A DNA stretch of 37,929 nucleotides from Gallionella sp. (lineage in GTDB: Bacteria > Pseudomonadota > Gammaproteobacteria > Burkholderiales > Gallionellaceae), in contig PLWV01000017.1 of NCBI GenBank assembly GCA_003153155.1, forward strand, positions 1 to 37,929, in the 5' to 3' direction. Numbering within the stretch: the first letter of the stretch is position 1; each line of letters begins with the position of its first letter. This document shows positions 1-7,704 of this stretch, in pieces. A program made the translations under genes and the position numbers. Below the pieces are notes generated by a model. That model had not been told where the DNA came from. It saw only the letters and a list, made by a program, of their open reading frames with translations, and ran no database searches.

Positions 1-64
1 TTAAATCGGGGGAAGATTCCTGCGCGAATAAACCCTCGCGCAGCCCCTTACTTTTACGTTAGGG
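1..64 (+). repeat. Integron attC site, partial (5' end outside window)
   Basis: A perfect 8-bp inverted repeat (CTGCGCGA at 20-27, TCGCGCAG at 36-43) is followed by CCCCTTA and then ACGTTAGGG, the order seen at the 3' side of integron attC sites (loop-proximal stem, L' box, R' core GTTRRRY). The R' core here is GTTAGGG at 58-64, whose last base departs from the consensus. The left outer arm pairs poorly and the R'' core would lie before the window. The call is strengthened by the second, better attC 600 bp downstream with one cassette between them. Confidence 0.6.
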
Positions 65-67
65 CTT

Positions 68-83
68 CCATACCACCGTATGG
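68..83. promoter_or_regulatory. 6-bp inverted repeat upstream of brnT, possible operator
   Basis: CCATAC (68-73) and GTATGG (78-83) form a perfect 6-bp inverted repeat 33 bases before the brnT start codon. BrnA antitoxins are DNA-binding autorepressors in characterised systems, so this is a candidate operator. It is followed by CTTTTTATA, so it could also be a weak terminator for the preceding cassette. Neither role is proven by sequence. Confidence 0.3.
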
Positions 84-115
84 CTTTTTATATTGCTAAG
101 TGCTAGTCTTCGCCT

Positions 116-406
116 ATGGCAACCACTCGCTTTGATTGGGATACAGACAAGGATGCTGAAAACCAGCTAAAGCACGGCGTTTCATTTTCCCGTGCTCAGC
201 ACGCCTTCGCCGACCTACAGCGCGTGATTGCCAGGGACATCACACACAGTCAAACCGAAGAGAGGTTCTATTGTTTCGGAGAGGTTGATGGTGGCGTTCT
301 TACGGTGCGATTCACATATCGTGCCTCTGTTATTCGAATTATCGGCGCTGGCTATTGGCGCAAAGGAAAGGCAATTTATGAGCGCGAAAATAAAATACAC
401 GGATGA
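116..406 (+). CDS. brnT: BrnT-family ribonuclease toxin (DUF497)
   Basis: A 96-residue protein matching the BrnT/DUF497 pattern: FDWD near residue 6, LKHGVSF at about 18-24, FAD, then HSQTEERF at about 43-50 and a C-terminal RIIGAGYWRKGKAIYE segment. BrnT toxins are small RelE-like ribonucleases that inhibit translation and are neutralised by BrnA. The gene is first in a two-gene unit and overlaps brnA by 29 bases, the usual toxin-first order of this family. It lies between two attC sites with the gene in cassette orientation, so it is a mobile cassette; toxin-antitoxin cassettes are known to stabilise integron arrays. No strong ribosome binding site is visible before the ATG. Confidence 0.85.
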   Translation: MATTRFDWDTDKDAENQLKHGVSFSRAQHAFADLQRVIARDITHSQTEERFYCFGEVDGGVLTVRFTYRASVIRIIGAGYWRKGKAIYERENKIHG

Positions 407-650
407 ACCCCTTGGCAAGACACAGGTGGTTCCAGACTTTCTTCCATCTCCTTCCGAGTTAGCTTTTCGCGAAGAGGGTGTCAAGGTTACTCTGGCTCTG
501 AGCAAAAAGAGTATCGAGTTTTTTAAGTCCGAAGCCACGAAGCATCACACCCAATACCAGCGCATGATTCGTCGACTTCTTGACTCTTATGTTGATGCCC
601 ATGTAACCCTGCGCTCAAGCGGGACGCGCCAAAAACGGCGCGCCCCTTAG
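378..650 (+). CDS. brnA: BrnA-family antitoxin
   Basis: A 90-residue protein. Residues about 30-75 (VKVTLALSKKSIEFFKSEA followed by YQRMIRRLLDSYVD) have the ribbon-helix-helix pattern of BrnA/CopG-type antitoxins, which bind both the toxin and the operator. The ATG at 378 lies inside brnT, giving a 29-base overlap consistent with translational coupling. The frame is open back to 228, but that extension is brnT antisense to this frame and has no family resemblance. The stop codon (TAG, 648-650) lies within the attC site that ends the cassette, so the last residues are encoded by attC DNA. Confidence 0.82.
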   Translation: MSAKIKYTDEPLGKTQVVPDFLPSPSELAFREEGVKVTLALSKKSIEFFKSEATKHHTQYQRMIRRLLDSYVDAHVTLRSSGTRQKRRAP

Positions 651-666
651 CTCCATTACGTTAGGC
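601..666 (+). repeat. Integron attC site ending the brnTA cassette
   Basis: This imperfect palindrome has attC architecture: R'' core ATGTAAC (601-607, only the AAC part fits well), left arm with GCTCAAGCGGGACGCGCC, a short A-rich loop, right arm GGCGCGCCCC followed by TTAGCTCC, and R' core GTTAGGC (660-666), which matches GTTRRRY. The two arms pair with single unpaired bases on one strand, as expected for the extrahelical bases read by IntI integrases. No intI gene is in the window. Confidence 0.75.
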
Positions 667-670
667 ATTT

Positions 671-763
671 ATGCGATCAGCGATAATCACATTTCTACTG
701 TTCATTGCATTCGGAACGAGCCCCGCATTGGCTGAACAAAAAAAGGCCAAAGGGTCAGGTTGA
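671..763 (+). pseudogene. Truncated cassette ORF: signal peptide only
   Basis: Immediately after the second attC an ATG opens a 30-residue frame that is almost entirely a Sec signal peptide: M-R-S-A, a hydrophobic core (about residues 5-14) and an SPALA cleavage motif, followed by only EQKKAKGSG and a stop. It overlaps the 3' end of tilS on the other strand by nine bases and no attC follows. The simplest reading is the first part of a secreted-protein cassette whose remainder was lost at the junction with the chromosome. It could instead be a genuine very small exported peptide. Confidence 0.45.
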
Positions 764-2155
764 ATTATTTTCGCCACATGGAACGTCCTGATCAGGGCAA
801 AAAACCACCGAGAAACCCGCCTCATCCGCAGCAGCTTGATACTCCGCAGCAATCGCCACACCGGGCACGCACACCAGTTCTTCGCCGCAATACATCAGCG
901 GCAGGCGGTCGCGTTGCCAAGGCGGGACGTGGTGTTCTTGCAGTAGGTTCTTCAAGGTGCGCGTCGCGGCATTCGGCTGGGGGCGCAGGGATTCGCCGCC
1001 GCGCCGCAGGCGTAGCGTCACCGGCGCGCGCTGCAATTTTGCCAGGCTGATGCCTGAACTGTTTGTGCGCTTGAAATGCAGCCGCGTATTCAGTGCAGGC
1101 CAATCCAGTTCTGCTTCTCCGTGCCACGACGATACAAGGCTCTGGTCAAATTCACCCAATGCGCGCAACGCATACACCTTGCCCTGATAGCGGCGCACCT
1201 GCCAGTCGCCGTAGGCGATGCACACTGCGGCATCCTCCCGTGCGTTGCACAGTTGCTGCAACATGTCATCCAGTTGCACGGCTTGCGGCATCGGCGCGCT
1301 GCGTCCGTGCAGAAAATAGCGCAGCAGGTTTTTTGCTCGTGGCGGACTCAATGCCTGCAAGACCGCAACGGCAAGTGTTTCGCCCTCTATCATCTGCGCG
1401 GCATCCTGTTGCGCCAGCTCATCCAGCAAGCTGCTTGCCTCGGCAAAATGCTGCGCGCTGCGCGCCAGGGTATCGCGATAGGCGGGGAATCTTTCACTCA
1501 GCAACGGCAGCACACGATGGCGCAAAAAGTTGCGCGGATAGTTGTCGTCGGCATTGCTTTCGTCCTCTATCCACTGCAAGTCATGCGCGGCAGCGTAATC
1601 GAAAATTTCCTGGCGTGAGCAGTGCAGCAGAGGACGCAATACCCACAGGGCACAAGAACCTCTTCGAGGTAAATTGGGGGAGCCTGCGCGCCCGGCAAGC
1701 ATCGGCATGGCGCTCGCGCCGCGCACCCCTGCTCCGCGCAGCAATTGCAGCAGCAGCGTTTCCGCCTGATCGTCGGCATGGTGCGCCAGTGCCACGAAGT
1801 CGCACGGTTGCCTGGCGAACGCCGCATGGCGCAGCTTGCGCGCCGCCGCCTCGATGCCATGCGCGCGCAACGGTGCGATATCCACGTGTTCGATGTGCAA
1901 GGAAATGCGATGACGGGCGCACAGGTCAGCACAGAACTCCGCCCACTCATCGGCATTCGGGCTGATGCCGTGATGGACATGCAATGCGGACAGTTGCCAG
2001 GAGAAACGCGCGGCGAGTTGGTGCAGCAGATGCAACAGCACCACCGAGTCCACCCCGCCGCTCAAGCCGATCAGGATCGAGCTGTGCGTGGGAAGCAGCG
2101 GCGCGATCTGCGCAGCGACTCGTTCAGCGAGATGATTATTGGAGACCACGATCAA
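755..2155 (-). CDS. tilS: tRNA(Ile)-lysidine synthase
   Basis: A 466-residue cytosolic enzyme that ligates lysine to C34 of the AUA-reading tRNA(Ile), using ATP, so that it reads AUA and not AUG. The PP-loop motif SGGVDS is at residues 32-37, followed by LHVHHG and the HHADDQAETLLLQLLRGAG region typical of TilS; the C-terminal part has the TilS C-domain pattern (RLRRGGESLRP, LKNLLQEHHVPPWQRDRLPLM). Length is normal. It lies 52 bp downstream of accA on the same strand, a common betaproteobacterial pairing, so cotranscription is likely. Its 3' end abuts the integron cassette array, and a seven-T run follows the stop in the minus direction without a clear stem. Confidence 0.95.
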   Translation of the reverse strand: MIVVSNNHLAERVAAQIAPLLPTHSSILIGLSGGVDSVVLLHLLHQLAARFSWQLSALHVHHGISPNADEWAEFCADLCARHRISLHIEHVDIAPLRAHGIEAAARKLRHAAFARQPCDFVALAHHADDQAETLLLQLLRGAGVRGASAMPMLAGRAGSPNLPRRGSCALWVLRPLLHCSRQEIFDYAAAHDLQWIEDESNADDNYPRNFLRHRVLPLLSERFPAYRDTLARSAQHFAEASSLLDELAQQDAAQMIEGETLAVAVLQALSPPRAKNLLRYFLHGRSAPMPQAVQLDDMLQQLCNAREDAAVCIAYGDWQVRRYQGKVYALRALGEFDQSLVSSWHGEAELDWPALNTRLHFKRTNSSGISLAKLQRAPVTLRLRRGGESLRPQPNAATRTLKNLLQEHHVPPWQRDRLPLMYCGEELVCVPGVAIAAEYQAAADEAGFSVVFCPDQDVPCGENNST

Positions 2156-2207
2156 GCCCGAGGAGCGTCATTTCGGATCGGCCCCGGAATGACGGGTAAA
2201 TAGCGCT

Positions 2208-3176
2208 TTACTGGAGTGCAACTTCCTTGAACTTGCCATAGCCCATCAAGCGATTGAAGCGATCTTGCATCAGATTTGCAGTCGGTTTGCTTTGGACGAT
2301 TTTCAGCGCGTCTTGCAATGCTTTTTTCACGTTCTGCATGGTCATCGCATAATCGCGATGCGCGCCGCCCAGCGGCTCGCTGATGATCTTGTCCACCAAG
2401 CCCAGCGCCTTCAAACGCGTCGCGGTGATACCCAGGGTCTCTGCGGCATCGGGCGCTTTTTCCGCGCTTTTCCACAGAATCGAAGCACAGCCTTCCGGCG
2501 AGATCACCGAGTAGGTGCTGTATTGCAACATCAGCAGCGCGTCGCCCACCGCGATCGCCAGCGCGCCGCCGGAACCGCCCTCACCGATCACGGTGCAGAT
2601 GATCGGCACGCGCAGCTCGCTCATCTCGTAAAGATTGCGCCCGATCGCTTCGGACTGGCCGCGCTCTTCCGCGTTCACGCCGGGATACGCGCCGGGTGTA
2701 TCGATAAAAGTCATGATGGGAATGCCGAATTTTTCCGCCAGCCGCATCAGGCGCATCGCCTTGCGATAACCTTCGGGACGCGGCATGCCGAAATTGCGCA
2801 CGATCTTTTCCTTGGTATCGCGACCTTTCTGATGGCCGATCACCATCACGCTTTGCCCGTTGAAACGCGCCAGTCCGGCCACGATGGCCTTGTCATCCCC
2901 AAAGGAGCGGTCGCCGTGTAATTCTTCAAAATCGGTGAACAGATGTTCGATGTAATCCAGCGTGTAAGGACGCTGCGGATGACGCGACACCTGTGAGATT
3001 TGCCACGGTGAGAGCTTGGCATAAACGTCCTTGGTCAATGCTTCGCTCTTCTTCGACAAGCGCGATATTTCGTCAGCGATATCGAGTGCCGAATCATCCT
3101 GTATATACCGCAGTTGCTCGATCTTGTCTTCCAGTTCGGCAATGGGGCTTTCAAAATCCAAAAATGATATTTTCAT
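2208..3176 (-). CDS. accA: Acetyl-CoA carboxylase carboxyltransferase subunit alpha
   Basis: A 322-residue protein with the standard AccA start ([20 protein letters not shown]), the conserved [19 protein letters not shown] segment and the [20 protein letters not shown] carboxyltransferase core. With AccD it transfers the carboxyl group from biotin carboxyl carrier protein to acetyl-CoA, giving malonyl-CoA for fatty acid synthesis. The frame is open 15 codons further upstream, but the ATG at 3176 is preceded by AGGGGAAG at a good distance and matches the family N-terminus. Upstream lie two R1 palindromic repeats, so its promoter must lie in or beyond repeat DNA. Confidence 0.96.
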   Translation of the reverse strand: MKISFLDFESPIAELEDKIEQLRYIQDDSALDIADEISRLSKKSEALTKDVYAKLSPWQISQVSRHPQRPYTLDYIEHLFTDFEELHGDRSFGDDKAIVAGLARFNGQSVMVIGHQKGRDTKEKIVRNFGMPRPEGYRKAMRLMRLAEKFGIPIMTFIDTPGAYPGVNAEERGQSEAIGRNLYEMSELRVPIICTVIGEGGSGGALAIAVGDALLMLQYSTYSVISPEGCASILWKSAEKAPDAAETLGITATRLKALGLVDKIISEPLGGAHRDYAMTMQNVKKALQDALKIVQSKPTANLMQDRFNRLMGYGKFKEVALQ

Positions 3177-3202
3177 GGTTCTTCCCCTGCTGATATGACT
3201 AC

Positions 3203-3263
3203 TGATGAAACCACTAGCCATTCCGCTACGCCACCAAAAACGGTGGCCAAGCGGCTGGTTATA
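3203..3263 (+). repeat. R1 palindromic repeat, copy 1
   Basis: This 61-bp element begins CTGATGAAACCACTAGCC and ends GCGGCTGGTTAT. An inner stem GCCACC...GGTGGC encloses an A-rich loop, and an outer imperfect stem pairs ACTAGCC...GCTAC with AAGCGGCTGGT. Related copies occur at 3262-3366, 5030-5114, 13965-14025, 19964-20025 and 26519-26582. It sits in the accA upstream region. Confidence 0.75.
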
Positions 3264-3366
3264 GCCATCTGACTAGGCTGTCCAAAAGCTTTGCATAGCC
3301 ATTCGGCTAAGTCACCACAGAACGGTGACATAAGCCGCTGGTTAACGACAGCCAAGTCATTGGTTA
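3262..3366 (+). repeat. R1 palindromic repeat, nested double copy
   Basis: The outer arms TAGCCATCTGACTAGGCTGTC and GACAGCCAAGTCATTGGTTA pair with each other and have R1-like sequence. Their loop is occupied by a second R1-like hairpin (about 3294-3345: CATAGCCATTCGGCTAAG, inner stem GTCACC...GGTGAC, then CCGCTGGTTA). It appears that one element entered the loop of another. It directly abuts copy 1, so three units are stacked between mscS and accA. Confidence 0.65.
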
Positions 3367-3386
3367 TTAAACGCGACGCAATGATA

Positions 3387-4922
3387 CTACAAACCGAAGA
3401 ATCGTTTGACGGTCGCCAACACTTCTCTGTGGCGGTGGTGCATTTCCTTATGCAATGCTTCCTCGTCCAGATTTTGCAGTGCGCTGTCCAGTTGCGTCCT
3501 GCGCATGACGAGGATCTGCGAAACCTCATCGGCGATAGCTGGCCGTGCCAGCAAGATTTCCTCGAACGCTTCCTTGTCGAGACGGTAACACTCCACATCG
3601 GTCTTGGCAACGACCGTGGCGGTGCGCGGTGCGCCGGTCATCATCCCCATCTCGCCGAAGAAATTGCCCTTGGACAGCACATTGAGACTGCGCTTCTCGC
3701 CATTCGCCGCTTCGATAAACACCTCCGCTTCGCCGTTGATAATGATATACAACCAGTGCGCAATCGCGCCCTGCTTGGAGATGATATTGCCTTTGGCAAA
3801 CTGCGCGTACTTCAGCCGTTCCGCCAGTTTGCGCAACTCGTCATCGGTCATCTGCTTGAACAACTCGACACGCTTGAGCGTCTTAATGCGCAGCATCACT
3901 TCGCGCTGATGTACCGCTTCTTCGTATTTCTCGTTTTCCCTGACGTAATGGACGTTTTGTACTTCCACGACGAGCTTGATCCCGGCACGCTCCAGCGCGG
4001 TATAGACATGCCAACGCACTGCTCCATCGGTCGGATCATCAACTGCCAGATCGGCAAGCCAATAGCGCAGCGCATAACGCGCATAGCCCTTGTCGATTTC
4101 CATCAGCACACAATTTGGCGCAGGTGTCTTAGCGACATTGTTGATTTCTGCCTGCAGAATGGCATCTTCGATCGCACTGACCACTTTGGTCGGCGTAACA
4201 CCCAGGCTTACGCCAAACCAAATCCAGCGCCGCCATTGCACCGGTTGATCGCTACGGCGGCCCAGCACCAAAAATTTATTTTTCATCAACTGACTATTCG
4301 GGAACACCACAGTTTCCCAATTGCGCGTCTCAACCAGCGTGGAACGCCAACGAATGTCCACTACGCGCCCGACCAAATCGTCCACTTTGACCCAGTCGCC
4401 GATCTGAACCGAGTTATCCAACTGCAAAGCCAGGCCGCCGAGAATATTACCCAGCGTATCCTGCATGGCGAATGCCACCACGGCAGTGATCATCGCCGAA
4501 GTCGCCACGATGCTGCCTAAATCGAGGCCGGCATAACGCAGCCGCACCATGCCCCAGGCGATGTACGCGATGATGACAAAAAAATCTTCGGCAATACGCG
4601 GCGGGGTCATCCGCGCAAACGGCAAAACAATCCGGAACACCAGCAGGCCCCACAGACGAATCAGCGCGATTCCGCCGCCGATAACGAAGGCCTCGTGCAA
4701 CACGGAAGCCGCCATGTCAAATTGCATGGCATGAATCAGGCCGCTTAATAATTGTCCGAGCAGGCAGGCAAAGAAAAAGCCCAGCGTGTTGACGATGCTG
4801 CGGCGCTCTTCTTTATGGAAATGAAACAGCAGGAACGCCAAACTCAGCGCCATCACCAGCACCAACAAGGATTCACCACGCCAGAAAAACTGAATTGCAT
4901 TATCCCAAAAAGCCACGGTCAC
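3387..4922 (-). CDS. MscS-family mechanosensitive channel with C-terminal cyclic-nucleotide-binding domain
   Basis: A 511-residue inner-membrane protein. Hydrophobic segments lie at about 19-35, 47-64, 77-100, 112-124 and 138-167; the last is the pore helix, continuing into the MscS signature AMQDTLGNILGGLALQLDNS and the beta domain (VQIGDWVKVDDLVGRVVDIRWR). Residues about 350-475 form a cNMP-binding fold with FGEMGMMTGAPRTATV at 422-437, the phosphate-binding cassette pattern. Such fusions resemble bacterial cyclic-nucleotide-gated (bCNG/MscK-related) channels, some of which gate on ligand and not on tension; which applies here is unknown. The start is GTG; a second GTG two codons in has better spacing from GGGGAG. 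Confidence 0.88.
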   Translation of the reverse strand: MTVAFWDNAIQFFWRGESLLVLVMALSLAFLLFHFHKEERRSIVNTLGFFFACLLGQLLSGLIHAMQFDMAASVLHEAFVIGGGIALIRLWGLLVFRIVLPFARMTPPRIAEDFFVIIAYIAWGMVRLRYAGLDLGSIVATSAMITAVVAFAMQDTLGNILGGLALQLDNSVQIGDWVKVDDLVGRVVDIRWRSTLVETRNWETVVFPNSQLMKNKFLVLGRRSDQPVQWRRWIWFGVSLGVTPTKVVSAIEDAILQAEINNVAKTPAPNCVLMEIDKGYARYALRYWLADLAVDDPTDGAVRWHVYTALERAGIKLVVEVQNVHYVRENEKYEEAVHQREVMLRIKTLKRVELFKQMTDDELRKLAERLKYAQFAKGNIISKQGAIAHWLYIIINGEAEVFIEAANGEKRSLNVLSKGNFFGEMGMMTGAPRTATVVAKTDVECYRLDKEAFEEILLARPAIADEVSQILVMRRTQLDSALQNLDEEALHKEMHHRHREVLATVKRFFGL

Positions 4923-4954
4923 TCCCCAAGATTCGGACGTGGCATTCTACACGA

Positions 4955-5011
4955 ACGGACAGGGTGTCCAGCGCCACGCCGGATAATGAACGTCGCTGCC
5001 ACCTTGTCCGT
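4955..5011. repeat. Inverted repeat upstream of the mscS-like gene
   Basis: ACGGACAGGGTG (4955-4966) pairs with CACCTTGTCCGT (5000-5011) with one G-T mismatch, and the inner sequences GTCCAGCG and CGTCGCTG extend the stem imperfectly. It lies just upstream of the channel gene and 18 bp before an R1 repeat. It could be a hairpin repeat or a regulatory structure; there is no T-run to suggest a terminator. Confidence 0.4.
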
Positions 5012-5029
5012 TTCCCCCTCTCCTACCTC

Positions 5030-5114
5030 TGATGAAACAACTAGCCAATCGACTATGCAGCCAGCCAAAGAACCTTTGGCCGGGCACCCGAAAGACGGCA
5101 GCCAAGTCGCTGGT
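5030..5114 (+). repeat. R1 palindromic repeat, copy with enlarged loop
   Basis: It begins CTGATGAAACAACTAGCC, shared almost exactly with the copies at 13965 and 26519, and ends GCCAAGTCGCTGGTAT. The middle is longer than in other copies and carries its own perfect 7-bp hairpin, GCCAAAG-AAC-CTTTGGC, plus about 20 extra bases. It lies between the channel gene and the RpfE-like gene. Confidence 0.65.
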
Positions 5115-5157
5115 ATCCCCCGGAGGGAGAGAATGACAAGGAATCGCTACGCGATGC

Positions 5158-6204
5158 TCACGTTAACGAATATTCAGCCAAGCGCCTGGCACGCCGCCAG
5201 AATGTCCGAGTATCGCCGCGCGTCAACAGCACACGCCGAATGCTATCCCCGCCCAAAATATCTATCTGCAACCGCGCGATTTTCCCGGAGCGCAACGCTT
5301 GCCATAACGGCCGTCCATAGCCGCTTTCAAAATCCTGCAAAGCGGTACGCCAAGCGGCCAGATCGCCGCTCTGCAATGCGGATCGCAACCCCGTCCAGAC
5401 CAGCAATTGCTTGCCTTCTGAAGAGAGCCCCCTCTCCTTCCGGGAGAGGGCCGGGGTGAGGGGGGCTTGCCATTGCTCAGACCATGCCGCAAAAGGAACA
5501 CCCGCAGCCGCAGCGAACATCTCAACCAACACCTCATCCGAGCTCACCTTGTCGTAAGACTTCTGCAACAGTCCCGTCACACTGCCGCCGCCCCACAGCC
5601 ACACGCTGTTGATCGGCAACGCCCCGCGCGCATCGCGGGATTCGTTGAGCGGATGTGCGAACAACAGCATCTGTATCTCATTGAACACCTGATGCCAGCG
5701 CGCCGCTTCTTCGCCGGTTGGCAAAGCACCGCGCACATCGCCACCAATGACTTGCGACAGCGGCCTGGTGTGGATGCCCGGCAACGTGCCCAGCCGCACA
5801 TACCAACGTTGCGGATGCGGCGCAAAAAATTCCATGCCCTGCCCGGCAAAGTGTATGTTCAAGCTGGCGCACATTTGCCCAGCCTCGTCCGCGCTGATTT
5901 CCATATTCGGCAGCAACAGCATCTGATCGCGCTGCAAGCGCAAATGTACCGGGTCAGCGCGCAGCCAGCATCCCGCACCGAGTCCGTCAAAAGCGGCGGA
6001 AACAGGCGCGATCGGCGCATCTGCCTGGCATGACATGCCAAACATTTCGCACAGCAGATTTTCCAGCGGAACAGACTCAAGAATTTCACTGCGCCCGCGT
6101 CCCAGCAGCTTCTCCAACGCAGGCAAACGCAATTCCGCGCAAACCTCTGCGGCAAAATCTTTCGGCAAAAACAAATCGGGGATAACCAGACGGACGCTTT
6201 TCAT
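5158..6204 (-). CDS. RpfE-like protein (COG4255), predicted phosphoglycerate mutase-like fold
   Basis: A 348-residue cytosolic protein of the family annotated as 'regulatory protein RpfE type', named after a gene in the Xanthomonas rpf cluster. Recognisable blocks are WLRADPVHLRLQRDQMLLL (about 80-98), HPQRWYVRL (about 128-136), and the family hallmark HPLNESRDARGALPINSVWLWGGGS (about 187-211). The biochemical activity is not established; a resemblance to cofactor-independent phosphoglycerate mutases is often quoted. The neighbour lolCD on the opposite strand matches the usual betaproteobacterial context. Oddity: residues about 245-260 (LTPALSRKERG) are encoded by a GC-rich hairpin repeat inserted in frame. 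Confidence 0.75.
   Translation of the reverse strand: MKSVRLVIPDLFLPKDFAAEVCAELRLPALEKLLGRGRSEILESVPLENLLCEMFGMSCQADAPIAPVSAAFDGLGAGCWLRADPVHLRLQRDQMLLLPNMEISADEAGQMCASLNIHFAGQGMEFFAPHPQRWYVRLGTLPGIHTRPLSQVIGGDVRGALPTGEEAARWHQVFNEIQMLLFAHPLNESRDARGALPINSVWLWGGGSVTGLLQKSYDKVSSDEVLVEMFAAAAGVPFAAWSEQWQAPLTPALSRKERGLSSEGKQLLVWTGLRSALQSGDLAAWRTALQDFESGYGRPLWQALRSGKIARLQIDILGGDSIRRVLLTRGDTRTFWRRARRLAEYSLT
5428..5471. repeat. GC-rich hairpin repeat inside the RpfE-like CDS
   Basis: CCCTCTCC-TTCC-GGGAGAGGG followed by CCGGGGTGAGGGGGG is the well-known proteobacterial intergenic repeat type that gives LTPALSR when translated. Here it is in frame within a coding region and adds about 15 residues without a stop. 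Relatives are at 6246-6342, 7697-7765 and 28504-28566. Confidence 0.7.
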
Positions 6205-6245
6205 ATTGCGAGTTTAACCCAGATAGTCCATTAGAACCGACCGTC

Positions 6246-6342
6246 CCTTCCCCCTTGCAGGGGGAAGGTTAGGATGGGGGTAGAGCAGTGAGAAAGCCGA
6301 GATTCTACCCCCTCCCTATCCCTCCCCCTGCATGGGGGAGGG
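6246..6342. repeat. Pair of GC-rich hairpin repeats between RpfE-like gene and lolC
   Basis: Two near-identical hairpins sit head to tail: CCTTCCCCC-TTGCA-GGGGGAAGG (6246-6268) and CCCTCCCCC-TGCAT-GGGGGAGGG (6320-6342), each a perfect 9-bp stem with a 5-base loop. The segment between them contains GGGGGTAGA and TCTACCCCC, so the whole block can also fold as one larger palindrome. Both flanking genes point away from this region, so terminator function is unlikely. Confidence 0.75.
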
Positions 6343-6352
6343 AACATTTTTT

Positions 6353-6383
6353 TATCGTTCCCACGCAAAGCGTGGGAACGATA
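6353..6383. repeat. REP-like perfect palindrome upstream of lolC
   Basis: TATCGTTCCCACGC (6353-6366) and GCGTGGGAACGATA (6370-6383) form a perfect 14-bp stem with loop AAA. The GTTCCCACGC...GCGTGGGAAC core is a repeat type widespread in proteobacterial intergenic DNA. It ends 28 bp before the chosen lolC start, so it lies in or near the lolC leader. Confidence 0.75.
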
Positions 6384-6411
6384 AGCTAAGCAATGTCCAC
6401 CATTGCCAACC

Positions 6412-7704
6412 ATGTTTGTGGCACACTTACGCCAATTCAAATACACCCGTCCATCTGTTTTGCAACCTTACGAACTGTTCATCGGTCTGCGCTACACCCG
6501 TGCCAAGCGGCGCAACCACTTCATCTCTTTCATCTCGCTGATCTCCATGCTGGGCATGGCGTTGGGCGTGATGGCCTTGATCGTCGTGCTGTCGGTGATG
6601 AACGGTTTCCAGAAAGAAATCCGCGCGCGCATGTTGGGCGCATCGCCGCATCTGGAAGTGATCGCGGATGGCGGACGACTGAATGACTGGCGACCTGTTC
6701 TGGACAAGGTCGCGCAACACCCGCAAGTTTCCGCTGCCGCGCCTTATGTGGCCGGGCAAGGCATGTTGTCGTTCGGGCAAAGTGTGCAAGGCGTGATGGT
6801 GCGCGGCATCGATCCGGCGCGCGAAACGGCGATCACCGAACTCGCCAACAAGATCAAGGCGGGCGCACTGGAGGACTTGCGCAGCGGCGAATTCGGCATC
6901 GTGCTCGGCACCGATCTTGCGCGCGCGCTCGGTGTGCGGCTCGACGAAAAAGTCATGCTGATCGCTCCGCAAGGGCAGATCACGCCTGTCGGGATGATGC
7001 CGCGCCTCAAACAATTTCGCGTGGTGGGTATCTTTGAAATCGGCATGGCGCCGTATGACAACAACCTCGCGCTGATCAACATCAGCGATGCGCAAAAACT
7101 GTTTCAACTCGGCGATGCGGTGACCGGCATCAGCGCCAGGTTACGCGACATCGATCTCGCCCCGCGCGTGGCGCACGATCTGCAAATGCAATTGCCGCCC
7201 GAGTTATTCGCCAACGACTGGACGCACCAGAACAGCAACTACTTCCGCGCGGTGCAGATGGAAAAGAAAATGATGTTCATCATCCTTTCGCTGATCGTCG
7301 CGGTGGCCGCCTTCAACATCGTCTCCACACTGGTGATGGCGGTCACCGACAAGCAGGCCGACATCGCGATTCTGCGCACCCTGGGTGCATCGCCGCGCAG
7401 CATCATGAAAATCTTTATCGTGCAGGGCGTGGTGATCGGCCTGATCGGCACGCTGCTCGGCAGCGTTGGCGGCATCGTTCTGGCACTCAATCTGGATGTG
7501 GTCGTGCCGTTCATCGAGCACCTGTTCGGTGTGCAGTTCCTCGCCAAGGACGTGTATTACATCAACGAATTGCCGTCTGATCTGCGCTACCACGAAGTGT
7601 TGCTGGTCTCGGGCATATCCTTCCTGATCAGTCTGCTGGCCACGCTATACCCGAGCTACCGCGCCTCAAAGACGCAACCGGCGGAAGCGCTGCGCTATGA
7701 GTGA
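6412..7704 (+). CDS. lolC: Lipoprotein-releasing ABC transporter permease LolC/LolE family
   Basis: About 430 residues. The N-terminal [29 protein letters not shown] block and first membrane segment are diagnostic of LolC/E. A large periplasmic MacB-type domain follows (about 60-265), then three membrane segments (about 285-310, 330-360, 390-415) and the C-terminal [24 protein letters not shown]. With LolD it extracts mature lipoproteins from the inner membrane and hands them to LolA. It overlaps lolD by 8 bases. The start is uncertain: this ATG has no clear ribosome binding site, TTG at 6403 and TTG at 6460 are in frame, and family N-termini suggest translation may begin near 6460. Only one LolC/E-type permease is present, so LolD would pair with a homodimer or with a LolE encoded elsewhere. 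Confidence 0.92.
   Translation: MFVAHLRQFKYTRPSVLQPYELFIGLRYTRAKRRNHFISFISLISMLGMALGVMALIVVLSVMNGFQKEIRARMLGASPHLEVIADGGRLNDWRPVLDKVAQHPQVSAAAPYVAGQGMLSFGQSVQGVMVRGIDPARETAITELANKIKAGALEDLRSGEFGIVLGTDLARALGVRLDEKVMLIAPQGQITPVGMMPRLKQFRVVGIFEIGMAPYDNNLALINISDAQKLFQLGDAVTGISARLRDIDLAPRVAHDLQMQLPPELFANDWTHQNSNYFRAVQMEKKMMFIILSLIVAVAAFNIVSTLVMAVTDKQADIAILRTLGASPRSIMKIFIVQGVVIGLIGTLLGSVGGIVLALNLDVVVPFIEHLFGVQFLAKDVYYINELPSDLRYHEVLLVSGISFLISLLATLYPSYRASKTQPAEALRYE

Noticed and set aside
228..377. 50-codon N-terminal extension of BrnA
   Set aside because: It overlaps brnT in another frame and has no antitoxin-like sequence; the ATG at 378 fits the family length.
3291..4520. A long plus-strand ORF (409 codons) opposite the mscS-like gene
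   Set aside because: It is the antisense shadow of a well-supported MscS/cNMP coding sequence and is full of the His/Arg/Gln-rich composition typical of such shadows. The long antisense frames opposite arnC, ugd, arnB and lolC were rejected for the same reason.
5030..5114. Hammerhead-ribozyme-like core (CTGATGA plus a later GAAA) in an R1 copy
   Set aside because: Only this copy has GAAA after CTGATGA; the others lack it, one has CTGATAA, and the helices do not fit a three-way hammerhead junction.
6246..6383. Possible terminators between the RpfE-like gene and lolC
   Set aside because: The two genes diverge from this region, so no transcript needs to end here; the hairpins match repeat families instead, and the T-run lies upstream and not downstream of the REP stem in the plus direction.
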